Virus record (IMG/VR): IMGVR_UViG_3300029267_004201
Location: 1 to 26,971 of that record
DNA: 26,971 bases
Strand: one strand, 5' to 3'
Source of the DNA: a virus
The stretch's first letter is position 1. The number at the start of each line of letters is the position of its first letter. This document shows positions 6,993-15,975 of this stretch, in pieces. Both the position numbers and the translations under genes were made by a program. A model generated the notes under the pieces. The model did no database searches. It was given only the letters and a program-made list of their open reading frames with translations, and was not told the DNA's origin.

Positions 6993-9900
6993 ATGGCGCA
7001 AGAGATCTACGACTACGACGAGATCAAGGACTCGGTCGGCGAAGCCATCCAGGAGATTTTCCCTGTTGCTGGCAGGAACCTGACCGTTGAACTCAACAGC
7101 GTCGACATTGTCGACAACAAAGCTGAAGACGACATCTCGGGACAATACGCCCAGCTCACCAAAGGTAAGACGTGGTCCATTCCCGTCTACGCCAATGTCA
7201 CCTTGCGGGACTCCAAAGGGGAGATTGACAAAGCGCGGGTGAAGGTCTTGGACCTGCCCAAGATGACGGATCGTAAGACCTTCATCGTCTCTGGGAAAGA
7301 GCGACAAGTACACAGCGTCCTTCGCCGGAAGTCGGGCGTTTTCTCTCGGAGGAACGAGGCGGGTGAGCTCGTGTCCGAGTTCAATCTCGACAACGGGTTG
7401 CACGAGGGCGGCAAGGTCGACCGCGGGAGGAAGTTCCAAGTCAGGTTCGACGACCAGAGCGGGAAGTTCCTCGTTCAAATCGGGACCAGGAAGACCATCA
7501 ACGCCTACGACCTATTGGGGGCCTTGGGGTACAATACCGAGGCGCTATCAGGGAGGTTCGGGGACGATATCCACAAGGCCAACCTATCGGCCCGCTCTAA
7601 GAAGCGTAGCATCGATAGCGCCTTTGCGGCCATCTACCCGAAGGTGACGAAGAGCCTGTCCACTGACGAGAAGGCCAAGCGCATCAAAGAGAGTTTCGGC
7701 CGCACTTCCATCGACCCCTCTACGACCGAGGTGACTCTCGGGAAGCGTATCGACACCATCGATGGGGACACACTCGTCTCGTCGATGAATCGCCTGCTCA
7801 AGATTTCCAGAGGGGAAGCTGAAGAAGACGACAGGGAGTCTTTGCTCTTCAAGCACACGGCAGCGCCTCCGAAGCTGATCGCCGAGAGCATCTCACACCC
7901 AAGGAACATCGAGCGCATCCGTGCGAAGATACGTGGTCGCCTCAACAATCCAAAGAAGAAGCCCGAAACGGCTAGCAAGGCCCTCCCACTTCGGATCTTG
8001 GACAAGCCGGTCCACACTATGCTGACCGACTCAGATGAGTCTGACATCGTAGACCATGCCAACCCCGTCGGCACGATGTCTGGGCACAACCGAGTCAGCA
8101 TGTTGGGCCTGGGGGCCATCAAGAACTTGGAGCAAGTTCCATCCGATGCTCCTCTGGTAAGCCCGTCACATTTCGGCTTCATCGATCCTCTCCACACGCC
8201 GGAGAGTCGAAAAGCAGGGGTCTCTCTCCACCTCCCTGTCGGTGTCCGCGCCACCAGGGACGGGAAGCTCGAGACCGAGATGTTGCGGACGGACGGTAGC
8301 AAAGTGCGCGTCTCAGCCGAGGAGGCCGCGAAGGCGACTGTCGCGTTCCCAGACGAGTTCAACATCCGCGAGCGAGCGGGCCGGACGAGTGTAAAAGCTG
8401 CGAAGGGCAAAGTGCTGGCGCAGAGGAACGGCAAGATAGAGTCTGTCGACCCGCAAACGGTGGACTTCATCCTCCCCAAGCCACAGCAGGCTTTCGACAC
8501 GGCCACGAACCTGGTCCCTTTCCTCCAGTCCAATCAGGGGAATCGGGCTATGATGGCCGGGAAGCATGTAACCCAGGCCCTGCCGCTGAAGAACCGAGAG
8601 CAGCCGCTAGTCCAGACGGGGATGGAAGAGGAGATGTCTCAGCACGCCGGGGCGCGCAAGTCTCCGGTAGCTGGCAAGGTCACGGCCGTCAATGAAGTCG
8701 ACGGGGCCTACGAGGTCCGCATCAAGCCCAAGAAGGGCAAGGCCGTTGTCGTCAAGGCTTACAAGGACTTTCCAACATCTGGCGGCGTAGTGCTCGACTC
8801 CGACGTCAAAGTGAAGGTCGGGGACCAGGTGAAAGAGGGAGACCTCGTCGCAGACAGTTCGTTCACGAAAGACGGCGTCCTAGCGATGGGCACGACCCTC
8901 AAGGCTGCCTACATGCCATGGAAGGGGTACGCGTTCGAGGATGGCGTTGTCATCAGCGACCAGGCAGCGGAAAAGCTGACGAGTGTGCATCTCCACGAGC
9001 GTACGAAGAAAGACAAGGAGATGATCCAGGACAAGAGCAAGTTCTTGGATTGGTTCGGTACACGCTTCAAGAGCAATGATGAGCAGCGGGCTCTCGACAA
9101 GAGCGGAGTTATCAAGAAGGGGCAGAAGATAGAGCCTGGGCAGATTCTCCTCGCAGGCCTCAAGGAGGTAGATCCTCGATCACCGGAGGCCATCCAGAGG
9201 AAGCGGGCCCGGTTGTCCCCGTATGACCCAGTGACGATGACTTGGGACAAGGACGTCCCTGGGGTTGTGACCGACGTCAAGAAGACTCCCGACGGGTCGG
9301 TGCGGGTCTTCGTCAAGACCGAAGAGAAGATGAAGGAGGGTGATAAGCTCGTCGGACGGAATGCGAACAAGGGCATCGTCGTCAAGATCCTCCCAACGGG
9401 GGAGATGCCGCACACCAAAGACGGGAAGCCCGTCGACATCATCATGTCTCCGCTCGGGATCCCTGGCAGGATCAACCTCGGGCAGGTCCTTGAGGTCGCA
9501 ACAGGGAAGGTCGCAGAAAAGACTGGAAAGCCGATTAGGGTCGCTCCGTTTGGTCGTCAGAGCTACATTGATGAAGCCAAGGAGAGGCTCAAGAAGGCTG
9601 GTCTCAGTGATACAGAAGAGCTCGTGGACCCGACAAGGTCTAACAGGTCTTTCGGGGATGTCCTCGTCGGCCCGCAGTACACGATGAAGCTCGAGCACCA
9701 GGTCTCGAAGAAGTCTCGGTCGCGGGCAACGGGCAAGTACGACAGGTGGGACACTCCTCTTGGCGGAGATGGGGGAGCTCAGTCTCTGGGGGAGCTCGGG
9801 ACGTATGGACTTCTTGCCCATGGGGCTGTCGAGAACCTGCGAGACATGCAGCTCCTCAAGAGCCAACGCAACGACGGCTTGTGGGATGCGCTCCTCAATG

Positions 9901-12900
9901 GGAAGCCGATCCCGGTACCGAACCACATCACCCAGAACGACCGTTTTGAGGGCCTGTTGCGCGTCGCCGGCGTGAAGATGAACAAGGGAGACACGGTCAG
10001 CCTCCTGCCCCAGACCGACGAGGACACGGTTCGTATGGCGATGGGGCGCAAAGGCCTCAAAGATGCTGGCCTCATGCTCGCGAACAAGCGAGACAGGGTA
10101 GTGGCAGAGCCAGAGGGCCTGTTTGACGCCATCAAGACCGGCGGTGAGAATGGTACGCGGTGGTCGTACTTCGAACTCCCTGAGCCGATCCCGAACCCGA
10201 TGTTCATGCCCGCAATCACGGCCATGACAGGGTGGTCTGAGGGGAAGGTCAAGGCCATCACCGAAGGTAGTGACAGCTACGAGGGCCTGACGGGGGGAGA
10301 GGCAGTCAAGAAGAAGCTGCAGGAGGTAGACCTGGCAGCTCTGCGCAAGTCTCTGCTCGCGGATGCCGACAATATCAAAGGCCGCAAGCTGAAGGCCGAG
10401 ACGAAGGCGAAAGAGCTCAGTACGATCTACAAGAAGCTCAAGTACGTCGAGAACCTCGAGAAGAACGAGAAGCGCCCAGAGGACGTCTACGTCTTACAGA
10501 AAGTCCCAGTGATGCCGCCCAAGCTTCGCCCGGTGACCTCTATTGGTTCTGGAGAGAGGGTAGCTGAGGACATCAACCACCTCTACCGCGACCTTGCCCT
10601 CGTCTCCAATACGATGAAGGAGTCGAAGGAGAAGTGGGGCCTCCCAGACGACCAACTGAAGCCTCTTCGCCGCGCTACCTTGGACGGCATGTCGGCCTTG
10701 GTGCAGGCCAAGAGTGCTGACAAGCCCCTGAGCGGGGCATACCGAGGTGTCATCGGTACGGTTGTCGGCAAGAAGCCGAAGGAGACCGGGTATGGTGAGG
10801 CCGGGGAGTCCAAACGCGGTCTCTTCCAGAACGACATCACCCGCCGGCGTCAGGACTTCAGCGGGCGGTCTACGATCACCGTCGAGCCGCGGTTGAAGAT
10901 CGACGAGGTCGGCCTCCCCTTCGGGATGGCCTACACAATGCTCGAGCCCTGGGCCATCAAGAAGCTGAAGGACAGGTACGGGTACAGCTCGCGAGACGCG
11001 CGCAAGTACTATGAGGAGAAGGGAGAGGAAGACACACGAGTTCGTGAGGTGCTCGTCGAAGTTGCAAAAGAGCGCCCTGTGCTCCTCAAGCGTGACCCTA
11101 CCCTCCACAAGTTCAACGTCATGTCCTTCCAACCGCAGCTGGTGGAAGGGAAAGCCATCCAGATTCACCCGCTGGTGACAGGGGGGTTCAACGCTGACTT
11201 CGACGGGGACACGATGAGCGTCTACGTGCCCGTCAGCGACAAGGCCGTGGAAGAGGCCGGCAGTCTCCTTCCTTCCAAGAACCTGTTCAGCCCGGCGAAC
11301 GGAAAGATCGTCCACAAGCTCGGCCACGAGATGGTCTGGGGTCTGAGTGGGATCACCGAAGTTGGGAAGACAACGGGCAAGAAGTTCTCTTCGACGAAAG
11401 CGGCAGAGTCTGCTCTCAGGAAGGGGGAGATCGTTCCTACTGACGTCATTAAGATCGGGCCAAGAGAGACCACGATGGGGTGGGAAGAGGTCAATCGGGC
11501 CATCCCAGCGAGATTTCGGTTCAAGGGAGATCTCAAGAAGAGGCCGCGGCTGACAGGCGGAAAGATCAACGACCTTTTGACCTCTGTGGCCAAGAAGGAC
11601 CCGGAGGCGTATGCCGAAGCGGCGAATACTCTGAAGGACATCGGTAACCGGCATTCTACCGATTCCGGCATGAGTGTGTCCTTGGATGACTTTGCAGTCA
11701 TCGACAAGGACTACCGAGATGCAGTCTTCTCGGAGGCCGAAGAGCGCGTTGCTGCTGGGGAAGACCCGGTAAAGGCCTACGGCTCAACCATCAAGAAGCT
11801 CGATAATCACAACCGGAGTCTGCTCCGTTCTGGGCAGGTCAAGAACAGCCTGTTCGAAGTTGTTGATTCCGGAGCTCGCGCGTCATGGGGACAGTTGAAG
11901 CAGATTGTATCCTCGCCGGCGATGGTGTTCGACGCTCAGAATAGGGTTGTTCCCAGACTCATCAAGAACTCCTACAGCGAGGGCCTCAACCTCGCTGACT
12001 ACTGGACAAGTACCCACGGGGCTAGAAAAGGGGCCATCAACAAGTCCATCTCGACGTCCAAGCCGGGCTATTTGAGCAAGCAGATCATGCGGACTTCGAT
12101 AGACCAGGTCATCCAGTCCGACGACTGCGGGACCCGCGAGGGCATCAACATGGCTACCAACGATCCTGATATCCAGGGCCGACACCTCGCGCATGGCATA
12201 CGGATCAAGGGCAAGAAGAGGAACCGAAGCATCAAGAGGGGTACTCTAGTCACGCCCTCGGTCACGAACACCTTGAAATCGTCAGGCGTTGGGAGCGTTC
12301 TCGTTCGTACGCCGATGCGCTGCGAGCACGAGAATGGGGTTTGCGCAAAGTGTATGGGCCTCGATGAGGAGGGGAAGAACCCATCCATCGGCGATAATGT
12401 TGGCGTTCTGGCCGCGCAAAGCATTGGGCAACCGAGTACCCAGCTCTCCCTCAACGTATTCCACACTGGGGGTATCGTCGAAGACCCGGACAAAGTCGTC
12501 GAGGGGGACCGCCTGCGGAACGCCGAGAACCTGCTCCGCTTGACCAAGAACATCCCCAACAGTGCTGTTCTATCCACGAAGTCTGGGAAGGTTGAGTCAG
12601 TGAGGAAGGCCCCCCAAGGCGGGCATGAGGTACGGGTTGGCGGGAAGGATATCTACGTCCCGCAAGACAGATCCCTGTTCTCCAGTATCAAGCCTGGGCG
12701 TCAGATCAAGCGCGGAGATCCTCTGACAGCGGGTGTAGTACACCCTATGGAGGTCTTGGACCTCAAGGGCTCATATGCGGCGCAAGAAGCCCTTGTCGAC
12801 CAGCTACACGCCCTATTCAAGGGGGGAAAGGGGGTGCAGAAGAAACACTTCGAGCTCGTTGCCAGAGGGATGATGTCGCACACTCGGGTGGTTGACCCAG

Positions 12901-13226
12901 GCAAGTCTGATTTCTCCCCCGGGCAGCCAGTCAACTTGGCGAAGGTGAAGGCCTTCAACCAGAAGGCGAAGGCGAAAGAGCGGATCAAGCACCTGCCAAT
13001 CGTCAAAGGTGTGGGGATGGCCCCCCTTGTCAACGAAGATTGGATTGCTCGCTTGAATGCGGAGAGGCTCCGTGAGACACTCGTCAATGCAGCGAATCAG
13101 GGGTGGGAATCTGACACGAAGGGCCCGCACCCGATCCCTGCTCTCACGTTTCTCGGGGAGGAAGAGATTCGTGAGACCTCCGGATTCGGTAGGCCAGTTC
13201 GAGCTGACAACTTTGAGGGCAACTAG
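6993..13226 (+). CDS. Single-chain multisubunit-type RNA polymerase (beta-beta-prime fusion)
   Basis: This 2077-residue DNA-dependent RNA polymerase joins beta and beta-prime in one frame. Beta part: lobe region near 97-180, fork region 354-425 (DHANPVGTMSGHNRVSMLG, then HTPESRKAG), MPWKGYAFED near 642, GDKLVGRNANKG with K785 and K793 matching E. coli K1065 and K1073, and the C-terminal clamp motif ending near 965. A linker spans about 967-1055. Beta-prime part: VLQKVPVMPPKLRP from 1167, DFSGRSTITV near 1287, NADFDGD at 1400-1406 (Mg-binding D1402, D1404, D1406), bridge helix 1664-1690, zinc site C1712/C1777/C1784/C1787, trigger-loop FHTGG with H1824, and an intact beta-prime C-terminus. The N-terminal beta-prime zinc ribbon and large lineage inserts are absent. 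ATG follows AGGA by 7 bases. Its place between portal and spike suggests late expression and possibly packaging in the virion. Confidence in the enzyme class is very high. Confidence 0.97.
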   Translation: MAQEIYDYDEIKDSVGEAIQEIFPVAGRNLTVELNSVDIVDNKAEDDISGQYAQLTKGKTWSIPVYANVTLRDSKGEIDKARVKVLDLPKMTDRKTFIVSGKERQVHSVLRRKSGVFSRRNEAGELVSEFNLDNGLHEGGKVDRGRKFQVRFDDQSGKFLVQIGTRKTINAYDLLGALGYNTEALSGRFGDDIHKANLSARSKKRSIDSAFAAIYPKVTKSLSTDEKAKRIKESFGRTSIDPSTTEVTLGKRIDTIDGDTLVSSMNRLLKISRGEAEEDDRESLLFKHTAAPPKLIAESISHPRNIERIRAKIRGRLNNPKKKPETASKALPLRILDKPVHTMLTDSDESDIVDHANPVGTMSGHNRVSMLGLGAIKNLEQVPSDAPLVSPSHFGFIDPLHTPESRKAGVSLHLPVGVRATRDGKLETEMLRTDGSKVRVSAEEAAKATVAFPDEFNIRERAGRTSVKAAKGKVLAQRNGKIESVDPQTVDFILPKPQQAFDTATNLVPFLQSNQGNRAMMAGKHVTQALPLKNREQPLVQTGMEEEMSQHAGARKSPVAGKVTAVNEVDGAYEVRIKPKKGKAVVVKAYKDFPTSGGVVLDSDVKVKVGDQVKEGDLVADSSFTKDGVLAMGTTLKAAYMPWKGYAFEDGVVISDQAAEKLTSVHLHERTKKDKEMIQDKSKFLDWFGTRFKSNDEQRALDKSGVIKKGQKIEPGQILLAGLKEVDPRSPEAIQRKRARLSPYDPVTMTWDKDVPGVVTDVKKTPDGSVRVFVKTEEKMKEGDKLVGRNANKGIVVKILPTGEMPHTKDGKPVDIIMSPLGIPGRINLGQVLEVATGKVAEKTGKPIRVAPFGRQSYIDEAKERLKKAGLSDTEELVDPTRSNRSFGDVLVGPQYTMKLEHQVSKKSRSRATGKYDRWDTPLGGDGGAQSLGELGTYGLLAHGAVENLRDMQLLKSQRNDGLWDALLNGKPIPVPNHITQNDRFEGLLRVAGVKMNKGDTVSLLPQTDEDTVRMAMGRKGLKDAGLMLANKRDRVVAEPEGLFDAIKTGGENGTRWSYFELPEPIPNPMFMPAITAMTGWSEGKVKAITEGSDSYEGLTGGEAVKKKLQEVDLAALRKSLLADADNIKGRKLKAETKAKELSTIYKKLKYVENLEKNEKRPEDVYVLQKVPVMPPKLRPVTSIGSGERVAEDINHLYRDLALVSNTMKESKEKWGLPDDQLKPLRRATLDGMSALVQAKSADKPLSGAYRGVIGTVVGKKPKETGYGEAGESKRGLFQNDITRRRQDFSGRSTITVEPRLKIDEVGLPFGMAYTMLEPWAIKKLKDRYGYSSRDARKYYEEKGEEDTRVREVLVEVAKERPVLLKRDPTLHKFNVMSFQPQLVEGKAIQIHPLVTGGFNADFDGDTMSVYVPVSDKAVEEAGSLLPSKNLFSPANGKIVHKLGHEMVWGLSGITEVGKTTGKKFSSTKAAESALRKGEIVPTDVIKIGPRETTMGWEEVNRAIPARFRFKGDLKKRPRLTGGKINDLLTSVAKKDPEAYAEAANTLKDIGNRHSTDSGMSVSLDDFAVIDKDYRDAVFSEAEERVAAGEDPVKAYGSTIKKLDNHNRSLLRSGQVKNSLFEVVDSGARASWGQLKQIVSSPAMVFDAQNRVVPRLIKNSYSEGLNLADYWTSTHGARKGAINKSISTSKPGYLSKQIMRTSIDQVIQSDDCGTREGINMATNDPDIQGRHLAHGIRIKGKKRNRSIKRGTLVTPSVTNTLKSSGVGSVLVRTPMRCEHENGVCAKCMGLDEEGKNPSIGDNVGVLAAQSIGQPSTQLSLNVFHTGGIVEDPDKVVEGDRLRNAENLLRLTKNIPNSAVLSTKSGKVESVRKAPQGGHEVRVGGKDIYVPQDRSLFSSIKPGRQIKRGDPLTAGVVHPMEVLDLKGSYAAQEALVDQLHALFKGGKGVQKKHFELVARGMMSHTRVVDPGKSDFSPGQPVNLAKVKAFNQKAKAKERIKHLPIVKGVGMAPLVNEDWIARLNAERLRETLVNAANQGWESDTKGPHPIPALTFLGEEEIRETSGFGRPVRADNFEGN

Positions 13227-14894
13227 GTGCCGACTAAAAAAGAGGGATCAACGAGTGCAGGGTTCATGTCGGGGAGGATACGTGACGTCCACCCAGAGAA
13301 GTGGACTGTCGACGTCTCCCTCAGCGATGGCGGGTACATCGAGAGCATACCTGTAGCCGCACCCTACCTCCACTATCAAGAGGGAGAAGGGATCTACGCT
13401 ATGCCAGAAGTGGATGCTCCCTGCATCATCTTCACGGGCTCTGGTGGCTCCGGCCCCTGTGTGATGTGCTTTACTCCCCTCCGCAGAACCGATCTCGGGG
13501 AGGAGTCCGTTCCCGAGGACAACCATAGCGTAGGTAGGGACACGGCTACTCCGGGAGACATCTTCTTGCACGGTAGGGACGGCAACTTCGTCCGCGTGCG
13601 ACGAGCCGGGTTTGTCGAGGTGGGGGCTTCAGATTTCTGCCAGTCCATCTACTTCCCGGTTGGGGATCTCATCCGAACCATCTGCATGAACCACGAGACT
13701 TTCGTGGGTGGGTCGTATTTCAAGACGAACGTCATCGACGATCCGAGCGTCCCAGATGAGGGACCTACTCCTGTCCAAGTCGACATCATGATCCAGGAGT
13801 ATGCGGAGAAGGCCCCCTTGATGGATATCAAGCTCGGTCACGTCGTCGATGATGAAGGTCGTCACCTGGCTGGGGCGGACGCGGGCCAGATAGTGGGCAG
13901 GCTACTCGTCTTCTCGCAGCAGACCGTCGACGACGCAGAGCAGGCTGGCCTAGACCCAAGCCCAGACCAGGCCGTATTGTCGATGAGGTTCGATAGGAAC
14001 GGCAACGCCGAGCAGATCATGTCTGGGCAGTACCTCCTCAAGATGGGGAGCCGGCGTCTGTTCATCACTGGCAGCGACGTCCAGCTCGTAGACGGAAACC
14101 GATCTGAGCGCGTGCACGGAAACAAAGACACCAACGTCGGGGGAGACCACGCAGAGCATGCCAAGGGCAGCAGAACGATCAGCTCAGATGGCCCACTCTA
14201 TCTTTCTGGGGAGCGTATCGTCTTTAGCCAGCGTCGGTCGAGAGAGGACCAGCTCGAGGGCAGCCAGAACACCGTAGTCGGCGGGAGTCGGAATGACGAG
14301 ATTGCCGGCGATAATCGGGTCGTTGCTGGTGGTGGGTCGGCAAACACGTGTGCCGGCAACCGCTCTACCGTTACTGGCGGTAAGCACTTCACGACAGTCG
14401 TCCACGGAGCTGAACCAGGGTCTGTCCTCCAAGGGGCGATAGCCTCGCTACTCCAGGTGGTCGATGGAACGATCCGCCAACATGCAATGGCGGGGGACAT
14501 CGAGGTCATGGTCGGGCCATCAGCAGCCCCTTATTGCAGAGTCAGGCTGCACGCTGCCCCCAATAGGCCCAATGAGTTTGGGCGCGTGTCCATTGAGTGG
14601 CTCAATCCGAGGCAGCACTTGATCATCGACGGTTTGACTGGCCACATCGAGTACAAGAACTCCGTCGGCGAGTGGGTCATGGACCCCTCTGGGAGGACGA
14701 AGATAGGCCTCCAAGATCAGCCAGCAGGTAACGTTGTCACGACGCTTACTCACCCGATCTGCTACGTGACGGGTGCTCCTATTCTAGGGTGTGCAGCAGT
14801 TGCTGCCGCCGGGCCACCAGTCCCCACTCAGGTAGCTGCTCCAACTACTCCGGTTGTGGAGAACGCTCCGAACCCAGACACCCCGAGGCCGTAG
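13227..14894 (+). CDS. Baseplate central spike (gp5/VgrG-like)
   Basis: The 555-residue protein looks like a tail-tip spike that punctures the host envelope. Residues about 12-70 resemble the OB-fold of gp5/VgrG/gpV spikes (SGRIRDVHPEKWTVDV and following). A middle region to about 280 is unassigned, and no lysozyme motif is seen. From about 285 to 400 there are short Gly/Asn/Val-rich units (NRSERVHGNKDTNVGGDH, QNTVVGGSRNDEIAGDN) typical of triple-stranded beta-helix spikes. The C-terminus is Pro/Ala/Thr-rich and probably flexible. GTG at 13227 directly follows the polymerase stop, with GAGGG 7 bases upstream. An ATG at 13266 has a poorer site and would cut into the OB-fold. A contractile tail is inferred from this protein type. 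Confidence 0.8.
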   Translation: MPTKKEGSTSAGFMSGRIRDVHPEKWTVDVSLSDGGYIESIPVAAPYLHYQEGEGIYAMPEVDAPCIIFTGSGGSGPCVMCFTPLRRTDLGEESVPEDNHSVGRDTATPGDIFLHGRDGNFVRVRRAGFVEVGASDFCQSIYFPVGDLIRTICMNHETFVGGSYFKTNVIDDPSVPDEGPTPVQVDIMIQEYAEKAPLMDIKLGHVVDDEGRHLAGADAGQIVGRLLVFSQQTVDDAEQAGLDPSPDQAVLSMRFDRNGNAEQIMSGQYLLKMGSRRLFITGSDVQLVDGNRSERVHGNKDTNVGGDHAEHAKGSRTISSDGPLYLSGERIVFSQRRSREDQLEGSQNTVVGGSRNDEIAGDNRVVAGGGSANTCAGNRSTVTGGKHFTTVVHGAEPGSVLQGAIASLLQVVDGTIRQHAMAGDIEVMVGPSAAPYCRVRLHAAPNRPNEFGRVSIEWLNPRQHLIIDGLTGHIEYKNSVGEWVMDPSGRTKIGLQDQPAGNVVTTLTHPICYVTGAPILGCAAVAAAGPPVPTQVAAPTTPVVENAPNPDTPRP

Positions 14895-14896
14895 CT

Positions 14897-15613
14897 ATGG
14901 CCTTAAATGTCGACGACATGACCAGCCGTATATTCTCCGACTACGTGTCCGCATTTCCGGCCGCTGCGTCGGTGTATCGGAGGAATGACCAAGCGGCCCC
15001 GGCAGTGCCAAGGCACCGTCCGATGGAAGAGATCGGTCGCCTGATAGCTACTGCGGCAACCGCCCAGATCGCTAGCCTGGGTGCGTTCGTCGGCATCGGG
15101 TCGGGCACTGTTGCTGGACCAGGTGTCATCGTAGCGGCTCCACCCTACCAGTACGACGACGTCGCCTTCCCAGGCCTACCTGCGACGGTAACTGCGGCAA
15201 CCGCCGCTGCAGTAGCGTCTTTGGGCTGGTCTGGCCCGGCAGCGCCCCTCGTCATGCAGGGCCTCGTGGCCCCTACGTTGAACTACATCGCCGAGGAGCT
15301 CTCCCTGCAATGTTCAGTCCCGCCACAAATGACTGGCTCTGGTGGGCTCCTCACTGTGACTATAGAGCCGACCAGCCTTACGGCGTTGACGAACGCTTTG
15401 CCCATAGCAGTGGCCTCCGAGGTAGCGTCATCTCCGCTCTTCCACCAGTATGACAATCCTGGCTATCCTCCCACTGACGAGCTCGTTGACCTCTGTGTCG
15501 CAATCGTCTCCCAAATTCCTGTTCTCCTTGGTACGATGCTGACCGTGATCGACATTGTTCCCGTCGGGTCCCCTCCGCCTACCCCTCTCGCTGCGGTTGG
15601 GGGGCTGGTATGA
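14897..15613 (+). CDS. Unknown Ala/Val-rich protein between spike and tail genes
   Basis: I do not recognise this 238-residue protein. ATG at 14897 is 2 bases after the spike stop, with GAGG 8 bases upstream. An upstream in-frame ATG at 14789 lies deep in the spike gene and was not used. The sequence is rich in Ala, Pro, Val and Thr. It has two similar segments (TAATAQIASLG near residue 55 and TAATAAAVASLG near residue 100), reflected in a 15-base direct repeat at 15050 and 15191. This hints at an internal duplication. No signal peptide or clear membrane helix is evident. The stop overlaps the next start as ATGA. A baseplate or tail role is inferred from its neighbours. Confidence 0.8.
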   Translation: MALNVDDMTSRIFSDYVSAFPAAASVYRRNDQAAPAVPRHRPMEEIGRLIATAATAQIASLGAFVGIGSGTVAGPGVIVAAPPYQYDDVAFPGLPATVTAATAAAVASLGWSGPAAPLVMQGLVAPTLNYIAEELSLQCSVPPQMTGSGGLLTVTIEPTSLTALTNALPIAVASEVASSPLFHQYDNPGYPPTDELVDLCVAIVSQIPVLLGTMLTVIDIVPVGSPPPTPLAAVGGLV

Positions 15614-15975
15614 GCGAGTGGAAGCAGATCGACTCCGTCAAGCTCGGGGAACGCATTGGGACAGTAAAGCGCTTGCTCAATTTGGGGTTTCGGGAGATCC
15701 TGTCGTTGGAGCAGAAGCGTGCTCAGACCCTAGTGGAGATGCTCCATGGCCGAGGAATGGCAGAGCGGCAGGATAATCAACCCGGATCAGGTTCGCCAGT
15801 TCGTGGAGAACGCGAGCGGGGCGTCGGACACGATTCGGGTAGCGAGTCAGTTTCTAGACATGCTCGCGGACTACGCTGGTCCAGCTCTGGACGCGATAGC
15901 GCTGATTTCGAACACGAGTCCGGTAGTTGGGTTTCTGAACTCCTTGGCGGCTCTGATACAGAGCCTGATCACTGA
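15610..15975 (+). CDS. Short ORF overlapping the 5' end of the large tail gene
   Basis: I do not recognise this 121-residue ORF. Its ATG overlaps the previous stop (ATGA), and without it the gap 15614-15745 would be the only sizeable hole in the operon. The first 47 residues look like a normal charged helical protein (for example KLGERIGTVKRLLNLGFREI). From about residue 48 the composition becomes Ser/Gly/Arg/His-rich, as expected of an out-of-frame read through the next gene, which it overlaps by 230 bases. It may be a real small protein with an uninformative tail, or the remnant of a shorter gene. A frameshift fusion to the tail gene would need a +1 shift, and I see no known +1 slip site. 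The 5' end is more convincing than the whole. Confidence 0.5.
   Translation: MSEWKQIDSVKLGERIGTVKRLLNLGFREILSLEQKRAQTLVEMLHGRGMAERQDNQPGSGSPVRGERERGVGHDSGSESVSRHARGLRWSSSGRDSADFEHESGSWVSELLGGSDTEPDH

Noticed and set aside
10494-11654. 386-residue antisense ORF opposite the polymerase
   Set aside because: It lies entirely within highly conserved beta-prime coding sequence and is recognisable only as its complement.
15050-15205. 15-base direct repeat as a recombination or attachment site
   Set aside because: It encodes two similar Ala-rich protein segments in frame; protein-level duplication explains it.
15740-15760. Programmed frameshift joining the short ORF to the 1201-residue gene
   Set aside because: It would need a +1 shift, no known +1 slip site is seen, and the tail gene has its own RBS and ATG.
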